Shown here piece after piece: positions 45,901-58,476 of a stretch of 64,000 nt of DNA (its first letter is position 1; every line of letters begins with the position of its first letter). A program made the translations under genes and the position numbers. Below the pieces are notes generated by a model. It searched no databases, was not told the DNA's origin, and worked only from the letters and a program-made list of their open reading frames with translations. The DNA comes from Eleusine coracana subsp. coracana (Eukaryota > Streptophyta > Magnoliopsida > Poales > Poaceae): assembly GCA_032690845.1 (NCBI GenBank), contig CM064430.1, positions 10,604,949 through 10,668,948 on the forward strand, read 5' to 3'.

Positions 45901-46824
45901 ATGATGATGGTGCGGGACCTGTCCTGCTTCGGGGAGAGCAGCGTCCAGATCGCGGACGCCGCGTCGTCGTCGTCCTCGTCCACAGGCGCCGGCGGAGGCC
46001 GCGGCAAGTCCGGCGGCGCGGCCGCACAGAGCCTGGTCACCTGCCACTACCACGCGCGGCCCGCCGGCCGGCCTTGCGTGGTCTCGGTGACGTGGAGCAG
46101 GGGCGGCATCGTGGGGCAGGCCGCGCTCGGCGTCGCCATGGAGGACGCCATGTCCGGGGAGCGCCTGTGCCGGGCCGACATCAAGCCGTGGCTCTTCTCC
46201 AAGCACAAGGGGTCCAAGAGCCTCGACGTCGATGGCATCGACACAGTGGAGATGTTCTGGGATCTGTCCGGCGCCAAGTTTGGTCCCGGACCCGAGCCGC
46301 TTGAATGTTTCTATGTCGCGGTGGTGTGCGACCTCGAGATGGTGCTCCTGCTCGGCGACATGAGGAAGGAGGCGTACCAGAAGACGGGTGCTGGCAGGCC
46401 TGTGATGGACACATTGCTCGTTGCAAGGAGGGAGCACATTGCCGGGAAGAAGGTTTACTCTGCAGGGGCTCAGTTCAGTGGTAGTGGAAAATGCCATGAG
46501 ATTGCAATAGAGTGTGACACAGCCGGGGTGAAGGACCCGTGTCTTGAGATCCGCATAGATACGAGGCTGGTCATGCGGGTGAAGCGACTAGCGTGGAAGT
46601 TTCGAGGGAACCAGACAATACTGGTGGACGCGTTGCCTGTTGAGGTGTATTGGGATGTCCATGGTTGGCTCTTCAGCTCGACGATGAGCAATGCGGTGTT
46701 CATGTTCCAGACATGCCAATCGCCCGAGAAATCCATGCCGTGGTTGTACTCGCAGATTTTTAAGGCGCCTCAGGAGCAAGGTCCTGGATTCTCCTTGATA
46801 CTGCATGCCTGGAAGGTTGAGTAA
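45901..46824 (+). CDS. DUF868 family plant protein
   Basis: A single-exon product of 307 residues that I recognise as the plant-specific DUF868 family, whose biochemical role is unknown. N-terminal MMMVRDLSCFGESSVQIAD is followed by a Ser/Gly-rich low-complexity stretch. The conserved domain then runs to the end: SLVTCHYHARPAGRPCVVSV, IKPWLFSKHKGSKSLDVDG, VEMFWDLSGAKFGPGPEPLE, GPEPLECFYVAVVCDLEMVL, VDALPVEVYWDVHGWLF, LILHAWKVE. No signal peptide or membrane segment is obvious. Start: the frame is open upstream to about 45415, but this is its first ATG. The GC-rich 5' leader holds a possible untranslated intron (GT at 45313, AG at 45570). The gene looks intact and stands alone. Confidence 0.9.
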   Translation: MMMVRDLSCFGESSVQIADAASSSSSSTGAGGGRGKSGGAAAQSLVTCHYHARPAGRPCVVSVTWSRGGIVGQAALGVAMEDAMSGERLCRADIKPWLFSKHKGSKSLDVDGIDTVEMFWDLSGAKFGPGPEPLECFYVAVVCDLEMVLLLGDMRKEAYQKTGAGRPVMDTLLVARREHIAGKKVYSAGAQFSGSGKCHEIAIECDTAGVKDPCLEIRIDTRLVMRVKRLAWKFRGNQTILVDALPVEVYWDVHGWLFSSTMSNAVFMFQTCQSPEKSMPWLYSQIFKAPQEQGPGFSLILHAWKVE

Positions 46825-49800
46825 GAGTGGGCAGGTTCGAATTGACTGCTACATCTCTCTCCTTCCAGTTGTTACTAAGAGTAGATTTAGTGAGTGATTT
46901 TTGTTCTGTGGAATTTGAGGGATGCTCTATATACATTTCGTTTCTTGCGCTGCTGCTACCTACAAACTCTGTTGGAATTTTGTCAAGATCATATAATGTT
47001 TCACTAATTTGTCAATCCCTTTTCCTCCCTTGTCGTTGAGGAGATTATCCTTAGATGTTCAAAGCAGTAAACAAGTTCACATTCAAGATCAAGTGCTGAA
47101 ATGATGCAAAGTCCTAAAAGTTCTGTGCATTTCTTTTAATTTTCTCATAAGGAATGGAATTGCTATAGCTTCTACGCCTTTGTTGGACAATAGGCAGTGT
47201 TTGTGATTCATCACCCTTTATATGTACACAAGGATTTTTTTTTTTTCATTTGCAGCTATAGTTGTTTTCATCTGCTGGAGGAGAGTTAAAAGGTTGTGTA
47301 GACTAGAGAGACAACGGGCTTTTGAGCTGTTGAGGCATCATCGTCAGTGAAAATGCAAGTCATCTAGTTAACTCTGTCATGACCAGCATACTGAGTGAAT
47401 ACCATCTGATTGATCTTCCAAAGGTGATACTTCATATCTGAAATTTTCTCTATCACACTGAAAAAAATTACTGACGTACTCTGTCTATACAATTGGAGAT
47501 AGGGTCTCATGAGTCTATAGCATGGTATTCGATTGACAAGTGGCAATAAAACTCAAATGATTCAGACTGATGAGTCTATTTAAACTTGACTGCCCTTCTA
47601 GATAGGCAAATGCACTAATCTTTGTCTCCTTCCGTATATGCTCTGTTCATGCATCACCTTCAATGCAAGATAAGCAGAGCACATATTTGGCCGTATGAGC
47701 TTCTATACCTTCTCTGGGTGACAGAATAACTAATAAGTGTTAAACATCTTAGGATATATGTGTTAAACTGCAGTATAGGTCATTGGTTTTTTCATTGAAC
47801 TCATAGATGTTAATTCATAGCCTCACTGGCAAACCAAGGATTAACCTTTACCTCGTCTGAAAAGAAGTTTAACATTGATTCATCTGATTAAAGTTTGAAA
47901 ATGTTTGCTTGAATTTGTATTCTAAAGCTTCTTGATTAGTAATCTTTTGTGCTTTATTCCAGATGAGCTGAACTCGTACACGACAATCATTGTAAAAAGC
48001 TAATTCTTGTTAGCATATCAGAGCAAAGTTTGTGAACATGTCAGCTAGCTGAAGATTAATTTGTCTTGATATGTCCTACCAATTTCTTTCATATGTTCAA
48101 GACAATGAAGAAGTTTATGACTTCCCTGAATGTTCTTTCATATTACATTTGGAAAGGACAACTTATTGCCGTGATTGTCTTATGGTTTCCATGGAAAAGG
48201 ATGCTATTGATGTTTCTAGTGTTTCTTTTTATCCATGGTTTCATGCCATGACAGACTGAATTATTCTGCACAGATTGTAGTATCTCTATTATTTCTAGAC
48301 ACAATTTCCCAGAGAAACTATCAATTTGTATATACAACTGGTATGGCTGGATACTGTTACTACTAATTAGAACCAAGTAGGGGTACTACGGAATTTTTAA
48401 TGATTTTTGTACATGGAAGAGAAAGAGTTGTTTTAGTAATAGTATTTTGATATAAGTATGGTTTAGTGCTGAGAATTAACTTTTAATCAAGTCAGTCAAA
48501 TAATGTAACTTTCATGAAAAATTGATACTTCCTCACAGGTTGTCGTCCTCAGATTTCATCAGCTATCGACATCACAGATTTTGTAGGTTTGCTGCTGTTC
48601 CAAGTGTTTGAAGTGGGCTCGAAAGGTTAAAATAGTATGAATGTTTTTTCCCATAAAATATCATGAATGTAATCACAGTATCACACATATGTGCGTCAGG
48701 GGTGTTCAATCGTGTTCGAAGCAAACCTTTGCCAAACCAGCTAGGCACATAATGAACTGTAAATGAACAGTAAATAGTTCATGTAAACAGTACCCCACGA
48801 TTGATTTAGCCTTTGCTGGTTTTGCGGCAGTTTTGCTAAATCGTAACCGAACAGTCCTAACATGGGTATGTCAAATTTTAAGTCGCTTGTAACATGTTCT
48901 GCAATAAAAGGATCAATATCCTGTGTTTGTATGAAACACTTTTGAGTGCTGTAATAAAAACTTGCTGGCCATGCTAAACTTTTTTAAGAACCCATTAATG
49001 ATCTTCTACATAGAGTGCCAACTTCAATGCAGGTGCTTTTGATTTTGGCTGCTAAGTCCCGAACCATCTTTCTCACCTTTGAGCAGTATCTATCTTCGAG
49101 TTTTTGTTTACAGAAAAGATGAGCTTTGTATCTGGGCGAGATATCAGCTTGTAATTTGTCAATAATACACATCCATATCGTTCTTCATTGTTTTATAACA
49201 TTTTGCGAGGCTTAGTTAGCCGTAGTTATTCATGCCAAATCAGTCCTTTCTGTTTACATTTACTTGCCGCACAAAAGAGCTAGCGTTATAATATACAGAT
49301 TTTCGTGCTTTTGCTGGATCTGCTCCCCTTTGTTCACTGTAAAGTTAAAAGAATGTAACAGTTGCATTGACTTTTCTTTGTGTTACTAATTGTGATGTTG
49401 CATCACCTTGTATGTGTCACACGAACTGCTGTTTAGGGAGTTTCATGTGCCAAGATGTTGATGAAGCAACCAAAACTTTGAAATTGTTTACGCTAATCTG
49501 CTGCTGTGGGCCTGTCAAGATCGAGCCCCAACAGCACATTTGGCCGTTTAACTGTGATCGTGAAGGCAAATGGCCAAGAATTTCATTCCGAAAACCTGAG
49601 CATACTAATTAATGAAACTTATGTGGAACTGCGTTGTTTACCTTGATGAGTAGAGTAATTCGCATTTGTCTACCTACGTTCTAGAATAACAAGCAAATAT
49701 AGAACAGACATCCTTTCCTGATCTACATCTAGACCTTTTCTTTTATGGATATACTAGACAGATCGACCTGTTTGAAGCCTTTTACGCTTCCTTCATGTTT

Positions 49801-50807
49801 ATGGTCTACAGCTACTCTGCTGAAAGCATGTAAAGATCTCACCAGCTAAAATATTGTATGTTGCTTTTCTAATCTTATTATATGCATTTGATATTTTGTC
49901 GGCTTAACAATTATATATGGGAAGATGGCACTTTTACCTATTTCTACATGCGTGGAGGCATTTGGAGCACCACCTCGTGAATTCCTTTTTTGCCTCTTGA
50001 AGAAGCCAAGTCTTCTTCATCCAAGGGATGTACAAGTACATCCACACACACTAACAAGCTAGCATAATAACAACGCAATATTCAGTGTCAAAAAAGTATG
50101 TGCTACTAGTCCAAGTATAATATCTATATGAAAGATAAATGATTACTTAATACACCAGTGCCACTGATATGATTTAGTACTTTTGTTATGCCTTTTTTTT
50201 TTCTGGCACTGGTATAATAGTTCCAAATCAGTCCCAACAAACCCGTTGCTTACAAATATTAAATCAAAATCTATGACTGTGAGGGCACAAAAACATTCTT
50301 CTCTTTAACAAAGGGAGACCAAATATAGAATAAAACATGAGGATGAAGGAGAATTTTAGATTGACCATAGCAACTTGCATTTGATTGCAAAATTATATTG
50401 TTATATCCTCCTTACAATGAGAAAATCATGTACGCATAATTGTATAAAACTTTCTGGTTTGGTACCTTGCTTAGTATTCAATTGTGGGTAGGTTAAAGGG
50501 TGGGAAATAGCCCTTCCAACGGGAGAAACAGAGGTAGGAAGAGTGAGGCGCGGAAAGGGACAAGATACCAGAATAAATTGCTGAGGACACTATGATTGGG
50601 TTGCAAGGAAGCACAATATGGCATGAGGGGCAGGGTATAGTGCAATAGACTTCACCTCCACCCCGTGCCAAAAGCAACACTGATGGTTACCTCCTCTCTA
50701 ACCCTCCTACCCCTCCTTTCTATTAACTCTCGTTTGCATACGGGAGCTGGAGCGCTCCTCATTCCTCAATGGGGTGGCTCCACTCCCTCTTCTCCCCTCT
50801 CAGGAGG
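46825..50807. other. Intergenic, 3' flank of the DUF868 gene
   Basis: The first few hundred bases are probably the 3' UTR. The rest is AT-rich with only short unsupported frames. An imperfect inverted repeat at about 48712-48862 (TGTTCAATCGTG... against ...GTAACCGAACA) could be a decayed MITE. No gene is supported. Confidence 0.4.
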
Positions 50808-51142
50808 ATGTGGGTTCGGGCGCATTCCGAGCGTCGCAACAGTAAGTCCTTTGCCTACAATGATCCTTTAGTTAAAGCATACAAAATCATTCTGTCTTTC
50901 CTATGATCTTGGTCCATTGCAGACATGTTCATCTTGGTGTGCTTTCTTCTTTCTGAATGTTCTTGCACACAGTTCGTGACTTTGTTTGATGAGGCCTGAA
51001 CTTATTCCTTTCTACGACAGGGAGGGGAATGCACCTCCTCTACAAGGATGTCCAGTCCTGCCAGGATGAGGACGTCCATGTCCTCTGGTCTATCCTCATC
51101 GATTCGCATCGCCAACCTGCCCTCCTGAAGCTGAAGCTCTGA
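50808..51142 (+). CDS. Possible small two-exon gene (51 residues as modelled)
   Basis: Exon 1 (50808-50841) starts ATGTGGGTTCGG and ends at a good donor (ACA/GTAAGT). Exon 2 (51021-51142) follows an acceptor (CGACAG) and reads GMHLLYKDVQSCQDEDVHVL, then WSILIDSHRQPALLKLKL and stop. Codon phase is maintained across the intron. The acidic DEDVHVLWSIL stretch looks like a constrained protein segment and reminds me of small plant-specific proteins with an EDVHVxW motif, but I cannot name the family. Additional 5' exons are possible because upstream sequence around 50700 is CT-rich and leader-like. No partner gene is adjacent. Treat as a candidate only. Confidence 0.4.
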
Positions 51143-52654
51143 ACTCTGAAGAAGCAATGGCTTGTATGAGAAGCCCCCATTTCATTTTCCATAGGCCTTC
51201 CAATACCAGATTGTTGATTGTCTTTGGATCGGTGATGATCCTCATTAGCCATCGCCTTTGCATTCAGCAATGGAGAAGGAAAAATTCAGAGCTAGAAGAG
51301 AGAAGTTTGTGTGATGGTTTGCCTTTGTGTCTATTTTCCCACGCATGCTGTTCCTGTACTATAGCATATCAGTGAGTTTGAAATGTCACCTGTGTGTGAG
51401 GTTGAGCTCTGTATGAGTGTGAGGTTCAGCTCTTTGTACATACATACATATTTGCTCAAATGCCTTACCTTTGGTTGTATTGTACGGGAGGCTGGTTGTT
51501 AGAGTGTATCTGTCCCTGCTTTTGGTTATTTAATAGCATATCAATTTGTTGGTGCCTGATGTGTCCTTGCCCCGCGTTTCCTGACGCACGGGTGGCTGCC
51601 AAGTGGTCATGGTCATGTATTTGGACAAAAGAATATGTGCTCCGAGTGTGTTTTGTTTATTAATATATTGAATGACATGGAATCCAAGGTAGAAGAAGAC
51701 AATATTTTTTAATTGCATTTGTCAGAAATAGCTAGAGAAAAAAGAATATCTTCTTTAGCTGAAGCCGGCAGGCTGACACCCGTATGAGAGCCGCGGTACG
51801 GTGGACTCGTGATAACCAGCAAGAACAGATTCTTTTTCTTTGGGGGTGTTGGTTTAATTATTGTATATCTCAAGACTTCTGTGTAGGCTGCACACTTTAC
51901 ATACTTAGGAGACTTGGTTTGACCAAGCCAAAACATTTTGACCGGCAAAAAGTGGAACAGTATGTTGACAAATCTGTTGTATGAAGCTAGTGTCAATGTA
52001 AGTTGTGCTATAGTGGAATGAGCATTTTTACTTTAAGTACATTTCTAAACTGCTAAATATACTGTAATAATATATAAGCTAACATGATCCATTATTTTTT
52101 CTATAATAATTGGCAGTTTGACAATATCGTTTGTTCACATATAAATTGAACCCAATTTATGGAATATATTTAGCCAATTTATTTTCTTAAGACAATCGCC
52201 TGATCCGGTAATACTTTGAAATTGTTTCTCCAAGATGGTAAGCCAGATAGCCTTTTTCTTAAACATACATGACCAATGAATTATTGAAAAATCACCAAGG
52301 GCCCAATCACATAATAAATATCCCACAAAATAATGAATCGAGGTACTAGATATTGTATAATGTGGCAATGTGTCATTAGCATCAAACAGATACAACTTTG
52401 CAGGTGATGCCATCGGCAGGATCAGATTGGTCGGCCTGTTATGCATCAAGTCACTGAGAAGATCACATGAAAGAAGAGTCAGATGCATAATGGAGACGTC
52501 GGATCTCATTGTGAATGTATTGGTAATTCAACAAAGTGTTTAGTAGAATATATGCAATATGTTATTACTAACTGTAACATCATACCAAGTATAGCAAGAA
52601 TGATAAAATTTACATGCAAGGTAACAATGTTGATGGTTAAGAGAAACAAACAAA
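51143..52654. other. Interval between the small candidate gene and SurE
   Basis: It probably contains the 3' UTRs of both convergent genes. No additional coding sequence is supported. An (ACAT)n-like patch sits at about 51440 and AT-rich runs at 52060-52110. Confidence 0.4.
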
Positions 52655-55600
52655 CTAAACCAAGTATGGTAAGAACAAGAGGAGTACCAGACGTGACAAG
52701 CAAGATTTGAAGTACGGTATTGCATCTGCTTCTGTGTGGGAGATAGCACCCAAAGGAGTAACAGTAATCTGAAATGAACAAAATGTAGTAAATAGAAAAT
52801 ATATTTAGTGACAGAACGTTGTATAGTATAGTTAGATCATGCTTACATAACCATCTATTAAAGACTTGTGATCCATGCCATCCCCTTCCTCTTCATCAGA
52901 TCTTCTCACAATCTGTTTGGAATCAACTCTAACCATGAATATATATGAATTTGTTCATTTTATTACATAAACGATTCTGTATTAACATTGCTAGCATAAA
53001 GTGTAACAAAAGATAGAAACAGGAATCATAAAATCTCCAGGCACCAACACACAGACAGAAAGACTTATCATACATAAATGAAAATGTAAAATAATAAAAA
53101 TAAGCAACATCTTTGTTTGAAATTGTCATACCACAAGTTATAAGAGTCTAAACAAAACTGTTAATATTATTAGACCTCAGAAAAGAATAATGGTATGACT
53201 TAAGGAAGCGATATGCAGTTCCATGTTTTGGGTAATTTAAGTTTCATATCTAAGTTTTTTTTCAAGGTTACCTTATCAGGTCCAGTTTAAATGCGAGTGG
53301 AAAAAATTCCAGGAAATTGAAAATGAGAAGTTGCTGAAAGAAATGATATGTTACCACTCTTTTAAACAGTAGATCATTCTCTGATGAGTTAACTACTTCA
53401 CTGTCTTTTTCACCATCAACATCCGTGTTTGCTGTCTGGTAACTTTCTACTGCAGGCTTCTTGTAAACTGTTTGCTCCCAACTAATTATAGCCATATTTT
53501 TCCCTTGTTTAGTAACTTTATATCCCTATTGCCAAGAACAAAACATAAAAAAGAAATATTTCCATCTATTTACAAAAAAAAAAATATGAAGGGCACAGAT
53601 GTTATGAAAAGAAAATGCTTGTAGGAGAATCAATGACATTGAGGATTCAGCGAACATCAACAAACATCAACAGGATATTTTTAATCCTAACTGTAGAATT
53701 TAAGGATAAAAATCACATAATAGGTACAGTTACACTTTCTCTTCTATGATGCCATACATCAAAGTTTTGTCCAGACACACTTGTATATTGGTATGCCTAA
53801 CTTTACATACTATAATCAATATTGGAAATTACTTACCTTGTGATGTGCAGCATCAGTAGGTACATCTACATTCAGGAATGATCCTTTAATATATGTTCCA
53901 TTCATGATCTCAGTCATGATAGCATGTATCAGAGGCATACAGACCTCTGCAGAGGTCTTAAGGTCATTAACATTGCTCTTACCTGCAACCCTGTACAATT
54001 GAGAAATCAAACAGGATATATAACATGGCCGGAACTGGCCAAAAGTTGAACATGGAAATTGAAAATGTGCATTTGTATCGTGAAATCCACTTTTAAAGGT
54101 TTATACAGCTGATAAATGTGGCAAGCTTTCTGAACAGTATTCTTCCACTTTTGCAGCCTATTATCTTTAACAGAACTTTGCTTTGAGCACGCTACAACCA
54201 CCATTGAATCCAGTAACCGTGAAACTATGATTAGAAGTTAGACTAGAAAACTTGTTGGCACTTCTCCTACAGTCAGATTTGTAAAGTGAAAATCCTTGCA
54301 TACCAATCATAAGACATCGCTATTGCAGGAAACCCATATAAGAACGCCTCTCTGGCACCAGCAACTGTTCCAGAATAAACACTGCAGATTAAAAGCACAA
54401 AGGCTCATATTATTCACTTGTATGTGCATATTGAACCTAAAATCAAATCAGCCTAACCACCACAGAAGGGGTTTCTCTTGCTGTATTTCCCTCAAAAAAA
54501 TATTCAAAGCAGTAATAATTCTAGTAAACTTAGAGGACTGCTTAATACCGCCTCCATGTTTTTTGAAAGGAAAAAAAAACAGTACTTGCTGTTGACTTGT
54601 CATGGTATCCGCTATAGAATTGGCAGCTCATTTATAACATTATGTTCTCACAAAAATAGCAGAAGTGTTGTGCAGATACTTTGACAATAAATATAACCAT
54701 GCCTTAATGACATGGCCAATAGAAATTAATGCTTTTTTTATTTCACGAAAATATGTTTGAATTAGAAGTCTGGACTGCACAGGTAAGCAACAGGTATTTA
54801 GGACCAGAAGCAGTAGCAACAGTTTTAAGATCATGAATACGTATTGATCGACAAAGATACTTACACATGGTATCCACAATTGTTTCCAATGTTGATTCCG
54901 CTAAGTACCTGGCATCAAGGATCACATAGAACAGGATGCAACCCAAGTATTACTATAAGAAGCGAACTGGTATGTAATGGAGCTCCTTGTAACTAAGCTT
55001 GCATGAAACCAATGACCTTGTCATTTATCTGCAAATAAACTTCAAAACGTACCAGATCAGGAACAAGGCCATCAAAGAGCTTTCCAGAGATGCCTATGGA
55101 GGCACAGTCAGCAGGAGTTCCTAACATTAATAAGAGAAACCAGGAGCACTTAATCAGCAAAAGTATCCATGTGTAGTAGTTAGATTGGATCAATCAGATA
55201 GCAGACAAACCTGAAACTGCAAATGCTGTAGCACCACTTATATCAATACGCTTACAGCGGAGTGCAAAGCGCAATGTGATGCTGTGGCTAACCCCTGACA
55301 TATCTCTGCATGTGTAAAGTAAGCCCAAAAATTAAAGAAAGAAACAAGCATTTTGAGAACAATATTGGGCATGGCGATTTACAATTACCAAAGGCTACAT
55401 TAAAGTCCTTATTTTCATCACATGAAGGCGTAATAACATCCATACTAGGCCCGCTGACAGCATCGCTATTTCGATGTGACAGGGCTAAAGTTTAGCCTGG
55501 AAGAAATGAACACCCCCTTAGCAACGGTGTGTAATGATTGAAAAATATTCCACAATCAGACAGATTCCATGTTTTCCCCAGACAGCATCTTGTAAAAGTT

Positions 55601-56317
55601 GATACCCCAATATAATGCTTAAAGCTGTTACTTGTTTTCTTCCAAAGGAAACTTTTATGGTGTTTATTTTTACAAGAAAAATAAAACTTGACTATACTGT
55701 AATGTCGGCGGGCAACCTAGATTAAATCACAAATTTTCGGCCTTCGCAAGATCGAGGTTGAATTCTGTATTTCTTCTTAAATTGTAATGGTAGCTCGAGC
55801 AATTTCACATCAATAATCGACAGAAGGAACATGAAGTACAGAGAACTGCATCATCGATGCACATGCATAATTTCTGGTAATTGCATCATCTAATGTGGCA
55901 TAAATTCAAGTAAAAAGGCTAGTTTCCCACATTCCTCTGCTTTCTTCCTTTTTTCCTTTTTTAAATAAATAAATCTGCAGTCTCTTTCCGACTCACAACT
56001 CACTGCGCCCAAGTCCCAACCAATTCCCACTCGTGAAGCAAACAGCATCACGCGATCCTACCGCATCTTACTCGTACAAGGCGCTATCAACCAACCAAGC
56101 TAGGAAGTAAGGAATGAAATTGGAAGGAAGGAACCGAAAGGGGAGAGATCGCATATTCGAGAAGGGTCTGGAAGACTGACGTGTCTGGAGCGCAGACGAG
56201 AACGCGGTATCGCCGCGCGGCCACGAGCTGGTCGACGAGGAAGCGGAGCCCCGGCGCGTCGATGCCGTCGTCGTTCGTCACCAGCACCACCGGCATCGCC
56301 GCCGCCGTGGAGGCCAT
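52655..56317 (-). CDS. SurE: SurE-type 5'-nucleotidase / acid phosphatase, nine exons
   Basis: Metal-dependent nucleotide monophosphatase of the SurE family. Exons on the minus strand: 56181-56317, 55211-55305, 55053-55120, 54865-54908, 54304-54381, 53837-53990, 53355-53525, 52847-52912, 52655-52768. All junctions are GT-AG and keep phase, giving 308 residues. Key motifs: VLVTNDDGIDAPGLRFLVDQ (metal-binding DD), SGVSHSITLR, AVSGTPADCASIG, SGINIGNNCGYHVVYSGTVA, REAFLYGFPAIAMSYDW, FLNVDVPTDAAHHKGYK and ITVTPLGAISHTEAD near the C-terminus. There is no transit peptide beyond a short MASTAAAMP, so it is probably cytosolic. Start: the first ATG of a GC-rich exon. The last residues (LVLLLFLPYLV) follow a possible donor, CTG/GTACTC, so a further exon could replace them. 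No disabling change is seen. Confidence 0.88.
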
Positions 56318-56459
56318 GGGAGCGCGGCTCGGGAAAAGCGTTTCCGTTTCCGTTGGCAGCGACGGCTCCTGTTGTAACTTGTGCGCCCCGTGATTTTCAC
56401 GTTGCCATCCTCACTCATCTTATGCGGAATTTTATAATTATGTTTAATTATTTATCTTA
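56318..56459 (-). promoter_or_regulatory. Upstream leader and promoter-proximal region of SurE
   Basis: Short GC-rich then AT-rich sequence between the SurE ATG and a MITE. No clear TATA box is identified. The MITE starts 152 bp from the start codon, so it may lie in or next to the promoter. Confidence 0.35.
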
Positions 56460-56468
56460 TTTAAAATA

Positions 56469-57112
56469 GAGTAAAATACATGGACGATCTCTAAACTTGT
56501 CTCAGAGTATCATCTAAGTCTCTGAACTCTCAATATGCATATTTGGATCCTTGAATTTGCTAAAGTGTGTTATCTAGATCCAAAGTATCAAAAAACCCTT
56601 ATATTTTTTATGATTATATATATTGCAGTAAAAAATAAATCTTTTAGAATGAACGGTGATAGATGATAATAATTTAAATTTTGTATATGACAATTTATAA
56701 TTGTGTATTAATTTGTGACTATAGTGTGATGATATATGTTAATATATGATGATATATTGGTCTCTGAATATGCTAAAACGGTATATTTGTGAATATTTTG
56801 TGATTTTTTATGCAGTTTTGAAATTTGTAACGAATATCAGTCTTCTTTTTTTTGTTAACAAAGAAGTAGCGGCGGTTGGTAACTTCAACCGCCGCTACGA
56901 CTGAGGAACAAAGTAGCAATAGTAAAGAGAGAAAGTTTATGAAAAAATTATGCTAGTTTACCATCCACATCATCAGCCATTGGGGTATTTTTGGTATTTG
57001 GATTTAAATAACACACTTTAGCAAGTTCAGGTACTCAAATATGCATTTTGAAAGTTTGGAAACCTAAATGACACCCTAAGACAAGTTTAAGGACCGTTGG
57101 TACACTTTACTC
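56469..57112. mobile_element. 644-bp Mutator-like MITE with about 115-bp inverted termini
   Basis: It begins GAGTAAAATACATGGACGAT and ends with the inverted counterpart (GAGTAAAGTGTACCAACGGT on the minus strand). Similarity of the arms extends over about 115 bp each. It is flanked by a perfect 9-bp duplication TTTAAAATA (56460-56468 and 57113-57121). It has no coding capacity. The interior includes a 13-bp perfect hairpin stem (56866-56878 with 56886-56898). Confidence 0.88.
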
Positions 57113-57121
57113 TTTAAAATA

Positions 57122-58476
57122 TTAATATAAATATATCTCAATCTTTTTTTTGTTAAATAAGGTAGAGTAGTCCGCTCCACCTTTTAGACTGACTGCACTC
57201 GTGATACTCTATTTTCATCCTCTAAAACGAATCTTCTGTCCTAATTAGTATTTTTCTTTCCTCTATATTAATTTTCTTCGCACCCGTCATTCTCTATATT
57301 ACACCTTCTATCCTAATGTCGAAACTTGAGATCGGCAGTAAATATATAGGACTATGTCGAGACTAAGAACTATGATGGTAACATGAGATGTCGAGTTATA
57401 CAGGTTCGGACCCTCTCGTTGAGAGTAAAAATTCTACGTTCTGTGTTCTATGTATTGTATTAATATTGTGAAACTTGTGTTGTCTCTGTTGTTGTGTTTC
57501 TAGGTTTTTTCCCTAAGGAGATACCATGTCGCCTTATATATCCGGTCGGCAAGGGGTATATGAAGAGTTCTAGTCGTAATTCACAAGGATTTATATAGAA
57601 CGTCTATCTCTACATGTCTTGTGCTCCAAGTCGAGTCGGTCGGCTTACTTGTTGATAAAGTACCCGGTCGGCTACTGACTTAATCTTATATGAGGATACC
57701 CGTAGAGCAAGTATCCCGCAGCAGCCCCCGAGTGCTTCCTGATTTTGAGCTTTGATTCTCAGAGTGATCTTTGATATTGATCATAAATTAAGAAGACCTC
57801 TTTTATTGAAGTTTCTGATAGATCTAGTGCACCGGACAGGTGCACCTGATCAGGTATAGCCCCCGACTCTTGTATAATTTGGAGACTAACAAATAATGCA
57901 AGAGTCTAATTATATTAGCTCTTATTATTTTGTATGTATTTTACTCAAACTATTGAGTCTGAGCTTAACAGACCTCTAGTCATCAAACCAGTAAGCCAAC
58001 TTACAAGACTTCAACCTTGCCGATCGATTAGCAAAAAGGCCGAGTGATATTCACTATGTCCGAGTGACTTGGTCGGTCTAAATTTTATGATATTAATCAT
58101 ATTTAATCCATATGAACCAATATGACATCAATCATATAATGGTATTAAGTTAAATGACATCAATTATAATATAGCCTTTTTCTAATAATTAGTCACTCTA
58201 TCTATTCACGAGTCCAATTTTGGTAATTTGGTTATTAACTTCAATCAATACCATAACTTTTGAATTTATATCCATATGACCATCAAGTCCTTTGCTACAT
58301 GATCATTAAATCACATAGATATGGTTAAACATTTTTCAAATGCTTCTCATCAAAGAAGCCCCCGAGTTTTACTTCTCAAGGTTTTAGACCCTAAATATGT
58401 TTAAGACCCTTAATTAATCTTCTGATTAATCAAAAAGCAGCGTCACTGTATGGCCCATCCCAGCTAAAAGTGGGAG
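57122..58476 (-). mobile_element. Probable LTR or LTR-proximal part of the Tat-lineage element
   Basis: It begins possibly at TGTCGAAACTTG (57319), with TACAGGTTCGGACCCTCTCG at about 57400 and repeated TAGCCCCCGA/AGCCCCCGAG phrases at 57720, 57860 and 58350. These are common in grass gypsy elements. No second copy is in the window, so the LTR limits cannot be fixed. The first 200 bp may be unrelated flank. Confidence 0.45.

Noticed and set aside
45532..46497. Long minus-strand frame (321 codons) opposite the DUF868 gene
   Set aside because: It arises from high GC content and codon bias of the real gene on the plus strand; it has no domain and is rich in His/Arg/Pro.
48060..48260. Short plus-strand frames (61-62 codons) downstream of DUF868
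   Set aside because: Two overlapping frames of equal length, no family resemblance and no splice context.
54007..54204. Minus-strand frame VVVACSKQSSVKDNRLQK within the SurE locus
   Set aside because: It lies inside intron 5. The splice from 54304 to 53990 gives the expected DW-VAGKSNVNDLK continuation, so this piece is not exonic.
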